This document shows, one piece after another, positions 16,687 to 25,891 of a DNA stretch of 39,118 nt. A program made the translations under genes and the position numbers. The notes beneath the pieces are model-generated. The model did not search any database. It was not told the DNA's origin and saw only the letters and a program-made list of their open reading frames with translations. This stretch comes from Clostridiales bacterium (GTDB lineage Bacteria; Bacillota; Peptococcia; DRI-13; UBA5745). The stretch covers positions 1 to 39,118 of the forward strand of contig WRIW01000016.1 of the NCBI GenBank assembly GCA_009782505.1, given 5' to 3'. The number at the start of each line of letters is the position of its first letter. Within the stretch, counting starts at the first letter, position 1.

Positions 16687-17838
16687 TTAATGTCTTAACG
16701 CGATGATCAGATCCTCTAGCGCCTGGCGGTAAGGTATGCCGCTTTTCATGGCGAGGTCTTTATCGCAAAATAATTCCATTGCGTTTTCCAGCTCTGGAAA
16801 TGAATAATACTTGCTCTGCGCCGCCGCGTTGTCCGCCGCGAAGGGTAACACCTTGAGGGTCTGGGCGATCTGCGTCCGCCCCATTCCCGCCTGCAGGCAC
16901 GCTTTGGCGCGGAAGATCAGGCGGTACTGCCGGAGCATCATCGCGAATATGGAGAAAGGCGGCTCCCCGTTGTCCAGGAGCGCCCTGAGCTCCTGCAAGG
17001 CGCGCGCTTCCCGGCGCTGCCCCAAGGCGTCCACCAGGCGAAATATATTGGACTCCAGGCTGGGCGTAAGCACAGCGTCGGCCATTTCCTCCGTGATCTC
17101 GCTTTCTTCCCCCGCGTATGCCGCGGCTTTCTCCAGCTCACGCACGCAAAAAGCCAGGCTGCCCGGTTGGCGGGATATCTTCTCCAATACGCCCCGGGCG
17201 CATTGCTTGCCGGTCTGCTGAAGCGCCTCCTTCAGGTAGGGGAGCCGGTCTCCGGGATCCAGGGCGGCCGCCTCCACCAGCCCGCCTGCCCCGGCGATCG
17301 CCGCCACCAGCTTATGCCTGCGGTCGGGCTTGCCTTTCGGGCAGCGCAGCACCAAGCAGGCGCCGGCGGCGGGCTGCTCCAGGTACGCCACGAGGGGCAA
17401 CTCCGGCTGGGGTACGGATTTGTGCCGCTGCCGCGGCGCCCCTTCGGCTCCGGTCTCCCCGCCGGCTTCTTCCATCGGCGGGCCGTCCACCCCCGGAGCT
17501 TCCCCGCTCCCTTTCCCCTGCTCCTTGCCTGCCGGGATAAAGGCGGGCTCGTCGATGACCAGCAGCTTCCGGTCGGAGAAAAGCGTCATCTGCCCGGCCA
17601 GATCCACAGCCTGGGCCTGTGTCATCCCCCTGCCGTCTTCCCTGCTCCAATCCCCGCCGCCCGTATCGCCGCCCAGCCAGGCATCCCTGAGCTTGGCGAT
17701 GAACCGATCCTGGAGATAACCTTCATCCCCATAGAGCAGATACACCGCTTTGATATCGCCCGCGCCGATCTCCCCGGCAGCCGCCCGGTAAGGAACCGGC
17801 CCTTTTCTATCGGTTTTCTTGCCGGTCTTCGCAGCCAT
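16687..17838 (-). CDS. holA: DNA polymerase III subunit delta
   Basis: 383-residue clamp-loader subunit that opens the beta sliding clamp. N-terminal AAA-like region with KAVYLLYGDEGYLQDRFI and a FSDRKLLVIDEPAF segment, then LVLRCPKG...DRRHKLV, and the C-terminal collar domain with IFRLVDALGQRREARAL and PPFSIFAMMLRQYRLI. These match HolA/YqeN. Between the Walker-B-like segment and the next strand there is a roughly 40-residue Gly/Glu/Pro-rich insertion beginning GKEQGKGSGEAPGVDG, absent from ordinary family members. ATG 17838 is 6 nt after the trxA stop. holA next to comEC is the ancestral Firmicute order, with trxA inserted between them here. Confidence 0.94.
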   Translation of the reverse strand: MAAKTGKKTDRKGPVPYRAAAGEIGAGDIKAVYLLYGDEGYLQDRFIAKLRDAWLGGDTGGGDWSREDGRGMTQAQAVDLAGQMTLFSDRKLLVIDEPAFIPAGKEQGKGSGEAPGVDGPPMEEAGGETGAEGAPRQRHKSVPQPELPLVAYLEQPAAGACLVLRCPKGKPDRRHKLVAAIAGAGGLVEAAALDPGDRLPYLKEALQQTGKQCARGVLEKISRQPGSLAFCVRELEKAAAYAGEESEITEEMADAVLTPSLESNIFRLVDALGQRREARALQELRALLDNGEPPFSIFAMMLRQYRLIFRAKACLQAGMGRTQIAQTLKVLPFAADNAAAQSKYYSFPELENAMELFCDKDLAMKSGIPYRQALEDLIIALRH

Positions 17839-17844
17839 GCCCGG

Positions 17845-18159
17845 TCAAGCCCCAAAAAGCTTCATGATTTCCGCTTTGGGCCTGACGCCGATGGAAGTCG
17901 CCGCGACCTTGCCTTCCTTAAATAACAGCAGCGTTGGTATGCTCTGGACGCCGTACAACGCGGCCAAAGCCGGGGCCTCGTCTACATTGAGCTTCCCAAA
18001 CTTGACTTTTCCCGCCATTTCCCCGGCGATCTCCTCCACCAGGGGGGACAGCATCCTGCAAGGGGCGCACCACTCCGCCCAAAAGTCCACCAACACCGGT
18101 TCCTTCGCCTGTAATGCCTCCGCCTCGAAGTTTTCCGTCGTAAGCGTTACGATCGACAT
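17845..18159 (-). CDS. trxA: Thioredoxin
   Basis: 104-residue thioredoxin, a small cytoplasmic dithiol-disulfide reductase. Active site is WCAPC with Cys31 and Cys34 (WAEWCAPCRM), a variant of WCGPC seen in some anaerobe thioredoxins. The cis-proline segment QSIPTLLLFKEGK and GVRPKAEI near the C-terminus complete the fold. The frame is open to 18318, but ATG 18159 has GGAGGTG at ideal spacing and gives the family N-terminus, so I start there. Two tandem extended -10 promoter sites lie between comEC and this gene. It leads trxA-holA-fprA-wecB. Confidence 0.97.
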   Translation of the reverse strand: MSIVTLTTENFEAEALQAKEPVLVDFWAEWCAPCRMLSPLVEEIAGEMAGKVKFGKLNVDEAPALAALYGVQSIPTLLLFKEGKVAATSIGVRPKAEIMKLFGA

Positions 18160-18234
18160 TTTGCACCTCCTATGATGAGCTACGCCCATGATCCAAAGGC
18201 TATGTAGCCTTAGCCGGACGTCCGCTTGGCAGTT

Positions 18235-18243
18235 ATTATACCA
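18235..18243 (-). promoter_or_regulatory. Extended -10 promoter proximal to trxA
   Basis: TGGTATAAT on the minus strand, a consensus -10 with the TGn extension. The -35 position (GCAGCA) is poor, as often tolerated with an extended -10. The leader to trxA would be about 70 nt. Confidence 0.5.
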
Positions 18244-18336
18244 TACGACTAAACTCATGCTGCGCTTCCAGCTTGCATTCGTTAAGGGTATAGTATCTAT
18301 TCTACTAAGCTCGCGCAAGGCTCGCTAAGTAGAGAT

Positions 18337-18365
18337 ATTATACCATATGGAGCGACGCTTGTCCC
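18337..18365 (-). promoter_or_regulatory. Second, upstream trxA promoter
   Basis: GGGACA (18365-18360), a 17-nt spacer and TATAAT (18342-18337) with the TGG extension. It shares the 11-nt string TATGGTATAAT with the proximal site 102 nt downstream. It starts just after the comEC stop, so trxA and the genes behind it need not depend on the com promoter. Confidence 0.55.
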
Positions 18366-18369
18366 GCCA

Positions 18370-21033
18370 TTAATCATTGATAAAACAATCCACCCGGAAG
18401 CTTTTGCCGTCGGTGGTCACCCGGACGGCCCCCCTCTCCATCGTCATGTAAACGAGGCTGCCGGCTTCATTCAGCCGCTCCAGGGTATCCGGGCTGGGAT
18501 GCCCGTAGATATTGTTCCTGCTGCTGGATATCACAGAGACCCGCGGCTTGACTCTTTCCAGGAAATCCGCGCCGGTGCTGTACTTCGAGCCATGGTGGGC
18601 TACCTTAAGCAGGCTCGCCCCGGACCAGGCGCCGCGCAGCTCTTCCTCGATCCTGCTGTCGATATCCCCGGTGAGCAAAAGGGAAAAGCGCTTGTACGTA
18701 AGCTCGACGACAAGGCAAAGCTCATTGGCGCCGCCGCCGTCGGCTTCCCCGGGGTACAGGCAGCGGAGGGCGACCTGCCCGTCCCGGATGGCTTGCCCCC
18801 CGGAGAGGCAGACCGACTTCGCGCCCTTCTCCCGGGCGAGGGCGATGAGCTCCTTTCCCGCCTCTTCCGCCGCCGCCTGGGGCGACAAGATAAGGCAGCC
18901 GATGGGCCAGCCTGCCGTCAGCAGCTCCCTGACGCCAGATACGTGATCCTCGTCCATGTGGCTCAGGAGGACATAATCCAGGCGGTTGACCCCCTGGCTG
19001 CGGAGAAAGGGCGCCAGGCGGTAATCCGCCAGGCGGCCAACGTTGCTGCTGCCCCCGTCGATCATCCAGGTACAACCCGACGGCATCTTCAGAAAGACGC
19101 CGTCCCCTTGCCCCACATCCAGGAAGCAGATATACAAAGGTCCGGGCAGCAGGAGGTACGCCGCCAGGCCCAGGGCGGCCAGCGCCGCTCCCGCCGGCTT
19201 ACGGTTTTGCCAGAGCCGCCATACTAAACCTGGGTTCGTTTCCTTGGCGGAGAATGTATCCGGGACGCCGCTTTCCTCCTCATACGCCCTGCCCCCGGCT
19301 TCTCTCTCCCTAATCTGCCGCTGCTTCTCCCCCCGCCAGTCCTGCCAACGGCGCCAGTCAGCCTGCCGCTTTTTCCGCAGATACCGCTGGTAGAGCCATT
19401 GCTCCAGGGCTGCTTCCTTCACCTTCATGCCCGGCAGGAGCCACAGGCAAAACCCGCAGAGCACATACGCGGGCCAGGGGTATGCTTTGATGTTCACCGA
19501 GGCGAAAGGCAGCGACGTCCACATAAACGCGGCGCGGTCAAGGATCGAAGCCAGGAACCCGGGCGCCTGCCAGAGCAGGGCGGCCAGCCCATCGCCGAAG
19601 AATCCCGCTAATGCGGCCAGAGCGGACAGGAGGAGCAGAGGCGGCATCATAGCCACCGCGCCCAGATTGATGAGGAAGCCGGCCGGCTGGATCTGGTAGA
19701 ACCAGAAGGCTTGCGCCGGCATGGCTGCCAGCTGGGCGGCGACAGGCACGGCAAGCCAGGAAGGCAGCAGTTTCCGCAGCCAGGGGTTGAGGTGGATGAT
19801 GCCCCAGGTCACCCCGAAAGAGAGCTGGAAGCCCGAGCTGAAGAGTGCCTGGGGGCTAAGCCAGAGCAAAACAAAGACGGCGGCGGCTAAGGCGTCCAAG
19901 GTCTCCCCCTTGCGGCCCAGGAGTACCGCCCCCTGCATCATGCAGGCCATAACGAAGGTCCGCTTCATGGATAGGGGGAAGCCCGTCAGGCACAGGTAGA
20001 AAAGCAGCAGCCCCAAAGCCAGCGCCCGGCTCAGCCCCTTTCGCTTCCGGAAGGGGCCCAAGCGCTCCAGGTGCAGGGCCAGGGTCAGGATTATGCCGCC
20101 ATGAGTGCCGGAAACCGCAAATAGATGGGCGACGCCCGCCTGCCGGTAAACTTCCCTGTCCTCCCTCTCCATCAAAGTCTGGTTCCCCAGAAGGCAGCCC
20201 GCCACGACACCGGCGGCTTTCGGGTCAAGATGGCGCTCTACTTGCGTGATGATACTGCCCCTCGCCGACGCGATGAGACGCTGTACCCTATCTGGCTTTC
20301 GCTCCATCACTACAAGCCGCCCCTCAGCCTCGCCCCGGCAGTAGACCCCCTTCGTGCGGAGGTACGCGCCGTAGTCGAATTCGCCCGGGTTTCTCGGCTT
20401 CTCGCTGTGCTTGACGGCGGCGGTGAAGGAGACCCTGGCGCCGGGGAGAACTTCCTTTCCAAAGGCCTCGCCAAGGGCTTCCCCCTCGCCCCCCCGGTCG
20501 AAGCGGACGGTGAGCAATATCTTCTTCTGCCGCCGCCAGAGCTTGGCGTCGCTGCCGCCATGGTCCAGCAGCCGCAGCGTCACCTGGTAGCGGGGGCCGG
20601 CATAGGCGCTAGCCGCCAGGGGCTTGATCTCTTCGACGACGCCGGCGCCGCTCACAGGGAAGCCTTCCGTAAAGTCGCGCCCCGCCCCGGGCCAAGCGGC
20701 GCCGCTGTGCCGAAACATCCCCAGGCAGAAGAACAGGGCCAGCATGCAAATGCCCAAGCAGGCGCTGATCCGCCCGACTTCCTCGGGGCTCATCTCCAAG
20801 TCCCGCTGCCGCCTGCCCCCCATCAACACCGCCAGGCAGAGGAAAGCCGCAGCCGCTCCCGCTTCCGCCGCCGCCGCGGCCCCCGGCATGATACCGGCGC
20901 CCACCAGCCCGCTCACGGCTATGCCGGCGGCAAAGGCTACGGCCGCCTTCCTCAGTGAGGGCTCGGGCAGATAATCCTTCAGCGCTCCTCTGTGTATCCA
21001 CGCACTTCCGCCTGAGCCGCCTAGGAAACGCAT
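18370..21033 (-). CDS. comEC: DNA internalization protein ComEC/Rec2
   Basis: 887-residue membrane channel for single-stranded DNA entry in natural transformation. Order: N-terminal membrane helices and a DUF4131-type OB-like domain (about 30-270), the Competence domain with multiple helices (including [18 protein letters not shown]), and a C-terminal metallo-beta-lactamase domain (about 630-887). The last begins near [19 protein letters not shown] and has [15 protein letters not shown] and [10 protein letters not shown]. The HxDxDH and HHGS motifs are intact, so the nuclease-like domain may be active. A charged Arg/Lys/Trp-rich loop (about 560-590) separates the last two parts. ATG 21033 overlaps the comEA end by 13 nt. 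No ATP-dependent ComFA or pilus genes are present in the window. Confidence 0.96.
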   Translation of the reverse strand: MRFLGGSGGSAWIHRGALKDYLPEPSLRKAAVAFAAGIAVSGLVGAGIMPGAAAAAEAGAAAAFLCLAVLMGGRRQRDLEMSPEEVGRISACLGICMLALFFCLGMFRHSGAAWPGAGRDFTEGFPVSGAGVVEEIKPLAASAYAGPRYQVTLRLLDHGGSDAKLWRRQKKILLTVRFDRGGEGEALGEAFGKEVLPGARVSFTAAVKHSEKPRNPGEFDYGAYLRTKGVYCRGEAEGRLVVMERKPDRVQRLIASARGSIITQVERHLDPKAAGVVAGCLLGNQTLMEREDREVYRQAGVAHLFAVSGTHGGIILTLALHLERLGPFRKRKGLSRALALGLLLFYLCLTGFPLSMKRTFVMACMMQGAVLLGRKGETLDALAAAVFVLLWLSPQALFSSGFQLSFGVTWGIIHLNPWLRKLLPSWLAVPVAAQLAAMPAQAFWFYQIQPAGFLINLGAVAMMPPLLLLSALAALAGFFGDGLAALLWQAPGFLASILDRAAFMWTSLPFASVNIKAYPWPAYVLCGFCLWLLPGMKVKEAALEQWLYQRYLRKKRQADWRRWQDWRGEKQRQIREREAGGRAYEEESGVPDTFSAKETNPGLVWRLWQNRKPAGAALAALGLAAYLLLPGPLYICFLDVGQGDGVFLKMPSGCTWMIDGGSSNVGRLADYRLAPFLRSQGVNRLDYVLLSHMDEDHVSGVRELLTAGWPIGCLILSPQAAAEEAGKELIALAREKGAKSVCLSGGQAIRDGQVALRCLYPGEADGGGANELCLVVELTYKRFSLLLTGDIDSRIEEELRGAWSGASLLKVAHHGSKYSTGADFLERVKPRVSVISSSRNNIYGHPSPDTLERLNEAGSLVYMTMERGAVRVTTDGKSFRVDCFIND

Positions 21034-21887
21034 ACCAGCTCCCGGAGTTCGCTCATTTTCGCCGGACCTATCCCCTTGACCTTTTGTAGATCCTCAATGC
21101 TCTTAAAGCCGCCGTTTTGCTCACGGTACTGCACTATCCGCTGGGAGTAAGCGGGCCCTATGCCCGGCAGGGCTTCCAACTCCTTCGCCGAAGCTTTGTT
21201 GATGTTGATTTTGCCGGTATTCGCCGACGCCGCGCCGCTTCCGCCTGAACTGCTGCCCACGCCGCTTCCGCCATCGCCGCTGCCCGCGCCGCCGCCGGGG
21301 GTTTCCTGGCTGCCGGGGGCTCTGACCACCAGGGCGTCCCCGTCCCAGGGCGACGCTTTCCCGATGACCGGCACCCTGATCTGCATGCCGTCCTCTATCG
21401 GCTGGGCCATGTTGATCCTGCCCAGGTCGGCGTCCTCTTCCGGCTCCGCCTCCATGACCGCGTCGTATATCCTGCTCCCCGGCGGCAGGAAATACAAACC
21501 GGGCGACGCTACCTGGCCTACTACGTGGACAGCCATCATCTCGCCTCTGCCGCCCGTTTCGCTATATCTACTCCCGTCCTGAGCCGGCCCGTAGCCCGGA
21601 TCTCCGCCGTAGGCCCATTCCTCCGATCCCGCGTTCAGCCCCGCGCCAGGTTCCGCGTCCGGCCCTCCCATCGCGCCTTCGCCCGCGCCATATGCCGCCG
21701 CGCTTCCGTTTCCGGCCGCGCCTCCGCCTTCCCCGGCTGCGTTCTCGCTGCCATCGATCACGCCGCCCTCCGCCGCCAGAATCAGCGTATCCCCCCTCCT
21801 CTGCCCTTGATACCAGAGCCCTGCCCAGAAGCCCAGCAGGAGCAAAACCGTGATTCCCAGTAACCCCATCCGCTGTAATTTGTGCAT
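21021..21887 (-). CDS. comEA: Competence DNA-binding protein ComEA
   Basis: 288-residue membrane-anchored DNA receptor. An N-terminal membrane helix ([19 protein letters not shown]) is followed by a Gly/Ala-rich spacer of about 100 residues, an SLBB domain ([20 protein letters not shown] onward) and a second Gly/Ser linker. It ends in a tandem helix-hairpin-helix DNA-binding domain ([20 protein letters not shown] ... [15 protein letters not shown]). SLBB plus HhH is the standard ComEA layout; the two glycine-rich linkers are unusually long. ATG 21887 with AGGCGG upstream gives the membrane helix close to the N-terminus; the frame is open to 21935. It is the first gene of comEA-comEC. Confidence 0.92.
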   Translation of the reverse strand: MHKLQRMGLLGITVLLLLGFWAGLWYQGQRRGDTLILAAEGGVIDGSENAAGEGGGAAGNGSAAAYGAGEGAMGGPDAEPGAGLNAGSEEWAYGGDPGYGPAQDGSRYSETGGRGEMMAVHVVGQVASPGLYFLPPGSRIYDAVMEAEPEEDADLGRINMAQPIEDGMQIRVPVIGKASPWDGDALVVRAPGSQETPGGGAGSGDGGSGVGSSSGGSGAASANTGKININKASAKELEALPGIGPAYSQRIVQYREQNGGFKSIEDLQKVKGIGPAKMSELRELVCVS

Positions 21888-21982
21888 AAAAAACCGCCTT
21901 TCCCTGGAAGTTAGCACCATCCTTATTTTGGACAAATATCCAGATGATACTAATATTCGACAAGGAGGTGGTATCTCCTTCT

Positions 21983-22045
21983 ATGTTTTTCCAAAATTAT
22001 TTATTTTTTACAGCAAAAAACCGTTTCCCGAAAAAAATTTTGTGA
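21983..22045 (+). CDS. Possible 20-residue hydrophobic peptide with strong ribosome site
   Basis: ATG 21983 follows AAGGAGGTGGT by about 11 nt and opens 20 codons ending TGA at 22043-22045, encoding MFFQNYLFFTAKNRF and a short basic end. The ribosome site is close to perfect and lies in a GGAG...CTCC hairpin that could mask it. The reading ends 39 nt before the dienelactone hydrolase start. It may be a leader peptide or chance. No homology can be judged at this length. Confidence 0.25.
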   Translation: MFFQNYLFFTAKNRFPKKIL

Positions 22046-22083
22046 TACAATTCACTTATTAGGAAACGAAGGGGGTTTACATT

Positions 22084-22853
22084 ATGTGGAATCAACTGCA
22101 AACAGACGCTTATGCGGGCATGCTGGCGGAAACCATCACCATGCAGGGTTACGGCGGCGACCGTATCCGCGCTTACTACGCTAGGCCTCTTGGGGAAGGG
22201 CCCTTTCCCGGCGTCATCCTGATCTCCCACATGCCGGGCTGGGATGAGATGAACTGGGAGATATCCCGCCGGTTCGCCCAGCACGGGTACGCCACGATTT
22301 GCCCGAATATCTATGAACGCTTCGGCCACGGGAAGCCCGGCGAGATCTCCGCTAAGGCCCGGGAAGGCGGCGGCGTCCCGGACGACTGCGTGATGGGGGA
22401 CTGCGAGGGCGCTTTACAGTATCTGACCTCGCAGCCTTATGCCAACGGCAGGGTAGGCGTCATCGGCATGTGCTCAGGCGGGCGCCATGCCTTCCTCGCC
22501 GGATGCCGGGTCGAGGGGCTTCACGCCGCAGTGGACTGCTGGGGCGGCCGCGTGATCATGGCTAAGGAAGATCTGACGCCGGCTAATCCCGTCGCCCCTA
22601 TCGATTATGCCGCCGACCTGAGCTGCCCGCTGCTGGGCATATTCGGAAACGACGATAAGTTCCCTACGCCGGAGCAGGTGGATCAGCACGAAGCAGTCCT
22701 GAAGAAGCTCGGGAAGGACTACGAATTCCACCGTTACGACGGCGCGGGCCACGGCTTCTGGTCCCATGACCGGGACGCCTACCGCCCGGTACAGGCTATG
22801 GATTCCTGGGAAAAGGTCTTCGCCTTCTACGATAAGCACCTCTACGGCCGGGC

Positions 22854-22857
<4 letters not shown>
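22084..22857 (+). CDS. Dienelactone hydrolase family protein
   Basis: 257-residue alpha/beta hydrolase of the DLH type. The nucleophile is Cys130 in GMCSGGRH, with Asp190/191 (GIFGNDDKF) and His223 (GAGHGFW) completing the triad; Cys instead of Ser is diagnostic of the family. Substrates are probably small esters or lactones; the specific one cannot be told. ATG 22084 is preceded by GAAGGGGG. Its stop overlaps the start of the downstream radical SAM gene (ATGA), so the two are translated together. It is divergent from comEA, with a possible promoter containing TACAAT near 22046-22051. Confidence 0.9.
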
Positions 22858-24161
<1,304 letters not shown>

Positions 24162-24178
24162 GACACGGCGGACACAGA

Positions 24179-24226
24179 GGGGACGGTTCTTTTTGTGTCA
24201 TCGAAACGCACAAAAGAACCGTCCCC
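24179..24226. repeat. REP-like inverted repeat (GGGGACGGTTCTTTT...)
   Basis: Left arm 24179-24197 and right arm 24209-24226 pair along their whole length with one bulged T. A partial extra copy, AAGAACCGTCACA, follows at 24245-24257, reaching the end of the convergent peptidase gene. The GGGACGGTTCTTTTGTG core is a repeat motif I recall from many Firmicutes and other genomes, often linked to REP-type transposases; that link is from memory. It lies between convergent genes and could also help end transcription, although no T-run follows. Confidence 0.7.
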
Positions 24227-24252
24227 ATTGTGCCCACTGTGCCCAAGAACCG

Positions 24253-25737
24253 TCACATAGGCTCCAGGAATAACTGCTGATTGAGCGCGGTCACCGGGTT
24301 GATGTACGTCTCGCCCACCGACAGGGTCAGGTGCAGATGGGGCTCCGCGGCGAAGCCCGTATCGCCGGACAAGCCGATGACGTCGTCCTTGTGGACATTA
24401 TCCCCGGGCGCCACAAGCAGCTCGTCCATATGATAATACCAGCTCTTCAGCCCAAGGCCGTGCTCGATCAGTATCGTGTGCCCGGTATAGGCCAGGTAAT
24501 CGGCGAAAAGCACCCTGCCGTCGTTGATTGCATGGACCTCGGTGCCCACAGGGGCCTGCAGGTCAAGGCCCGAATGCCGGTAGGAATTCACATCGTCGTT
24601 GATGTAGCGCCGCGAGCCAAATAATGTCAGCACCTTGCCCTCCGGCACGGGCAGGGTGGCTCTGCCCCGCCACAGAAGCTCGGGGAGATGCTCGGCTAGT
24701 ATTGGATTGATCCTGTCCTGGAACTCCATATTCGTCTCTTCGTTGCGGGTCTCCGCCACGATCTGGGGGTCGATGGTCACGTACTGCACGGCGAACTCCT
24801 TGTCCTTGACCGTGATGTCGAAGGTCTTGCTCACGCCGCCGGCGCTCAAGGTCGTGCTATACGTGCCCGGGCGGATGTCGTAGCTGATAGGCGCGAGGGC
24901 GATCATCTGCCGCTTGCCGTAAGGGGAAAACTGCAGGTTTAACGGCAAGCTGCTTTGCACGGTCACCGGCTCCCCGGGCATCAGGTACTCGGCATAGAAC
25001 ACAAGCAGCTCCCCCGGGTCTATATCCTCGGTATTCATACTGAACACAGCGGGCCGGTCAAAGGTGATGGCGAAGCAGTACAGCCCGCTCCTCGCCTTCT
25101 GCCGGCTTCGCTCCGCTTCCCATATGGCGGAAATCAGCACGTAGCAAATGCCGTCCGTATCCGGTATCAGGGTGTTGACCTCCTCCAGGGAACTGGAGTA
25201 GTAGAAAGCGTCCGGGAAAAAGAGATAAGTATCCACCACCGTGGGCGCCGTGGGGAAGGATATCTTCCTGTCCGCCAGCTCCGTCACGGTCAGTGCTTGG
25301 GGGGAATAGCCGTTCTTGGCAAGCTCCCTTTGGAAGGGCGTTTGATTCTGAAGATCGGCGGCGGAAGGGTTTTCCGTATTCAGCACAAATATCCCCAGGT
25401 TTTCTTCGTAAGCCGTATACGAGTTGAGGAAGCTCTTGAATTCCTGCGTAAGGGTCTGGCTCAGTGGGCTGACTTTGTACTCGTGCTTCGCGTCCTGTAT
25501 CGTGAGCTTTGGCGCCCCGGGCGAAAGCAGATCCCCCGCGATCCGGCTGAGCACGCCGCCGCGGCCTGTGACCAGGGCGGAGAATACGAATGTGAACGCC
25601 GTTATACACAGCATGATAAGCAGCAAAAGCACGACCCGCGCGATGAGGAGCCGCCGCCCTTTTGGCGACAGCCTTCTTTTCTTAGCCTTACGCGGCCGGG
25701 AGCCCGGCTGCGTCCGTCCTTGAGGAGTGACCGGCAT
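24253..25737 (-). CDS. Membrane-anchored M23 family metallopeptidase
   Basis: 494-residue protein with a basic cytoplasmic N-terminus (RKAKKRRLSPKGRRL), one membrane helix (about residues 30-57) and a long extracytoplasmic part. An Ig-like segment precedes the C-terminal peptidase domain. The M23 domain spans about 370-480, with HSGLD containing the metal-binding His and Asp, and HLHLTL containing the second His pair. M23 enzymes cleave peptidoglycan cross-bridges. The motifs are intact, so activity is plausible. ATG 25737 has AAGGGG upstream and an own promoter (TATAAT at 25802-25797). It is divergent from leuS. Roles in cell separation or growth are inferences. Confidence 0.9.
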   Translation of the reverse strand: MPVTPQGRTQPGSRPRKAKKRRLSPKGRRLLIARVVLLLLIMLCITAFTFVFSALVTGRGGVLSRIAGDLLSPGAPKLTIQDAKHEYKVSPLSQTLTQEFKSFLNSYTAYEENLGIFVLNTENPSAADLQNQTPFQRELAKNGYSPQALTVTELADRKISFPTAPTVVDTYLFFPDAFYYSSSLEEVNTLIPDTDGICYVLISAIWEAERSRQKARSGLYCFAITFDRPAVFSMNTEDIDPGELLVFYAEYLMPGEPVTVQSSLPLNLQFSPYGKRQMIALAPISYDIRPGTYSTTLSAGGVSKTFDITVKDKEFAVQYVTIDPQIVAETRNEETNMEFQDRINPILAEHLPELLWRGRATLPVPEGKVLTLFGSRRYINDDVNSYRHSGLDLQAPVGTEVHAINDGRVLFADYLAYTGHTILIEHGLGLKSWYYHMDELLVAPGDNVHKDDVIGLSGDTGFAAEPHLHLTLSVGETYINPVTALNQQLFLEPM

Positions 25738-25796
25738 CGAAGGAAACCCCTTCCATAATAAGGATAACGCCCGCGAAACAGCGGGTATACTTGACT

Positions 25797-25825
25797 ATTA
25801 TATATGATAACAGCGCCGACTGCAA
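25797..25825 (-). promoter_or_regulatory. Promoter of the M23 peptidase gene
   Basis: Minus strand TTGCAG (25825-25820), a 17-nt spacer and TATAAT (25802-25797). The roughly 55-nt leader contains a small CCCGC/GCGGG hairpin. Confidence 0.7.
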
Positions 25826-25829
25826 ATAA

Positions 25830-25859
25830 TTGACTGTACCAGCCGGTTTGGAGTATAAT
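25830..25859 (+). promoter_or_regulatory. Promoter of leuS
   Basis: TTGACT (25830-25835), an 18-nt spacer and a perfect TATAAT (25854-25859). The start of transcription would be near 25866, leaving only about 26 nt of leader, so there is no room for a T-box. Confidence 0.75.
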
Positions 25860-25891
25860 TTCATATATTTTCGTTTTGGGGGAATGCGGTC

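Noticed and set aside
25860-25891. T-box leader before leuS
   Set aside because: The leader is about 26 nt and lacks any specifier stem or TGGN anti-terminator.
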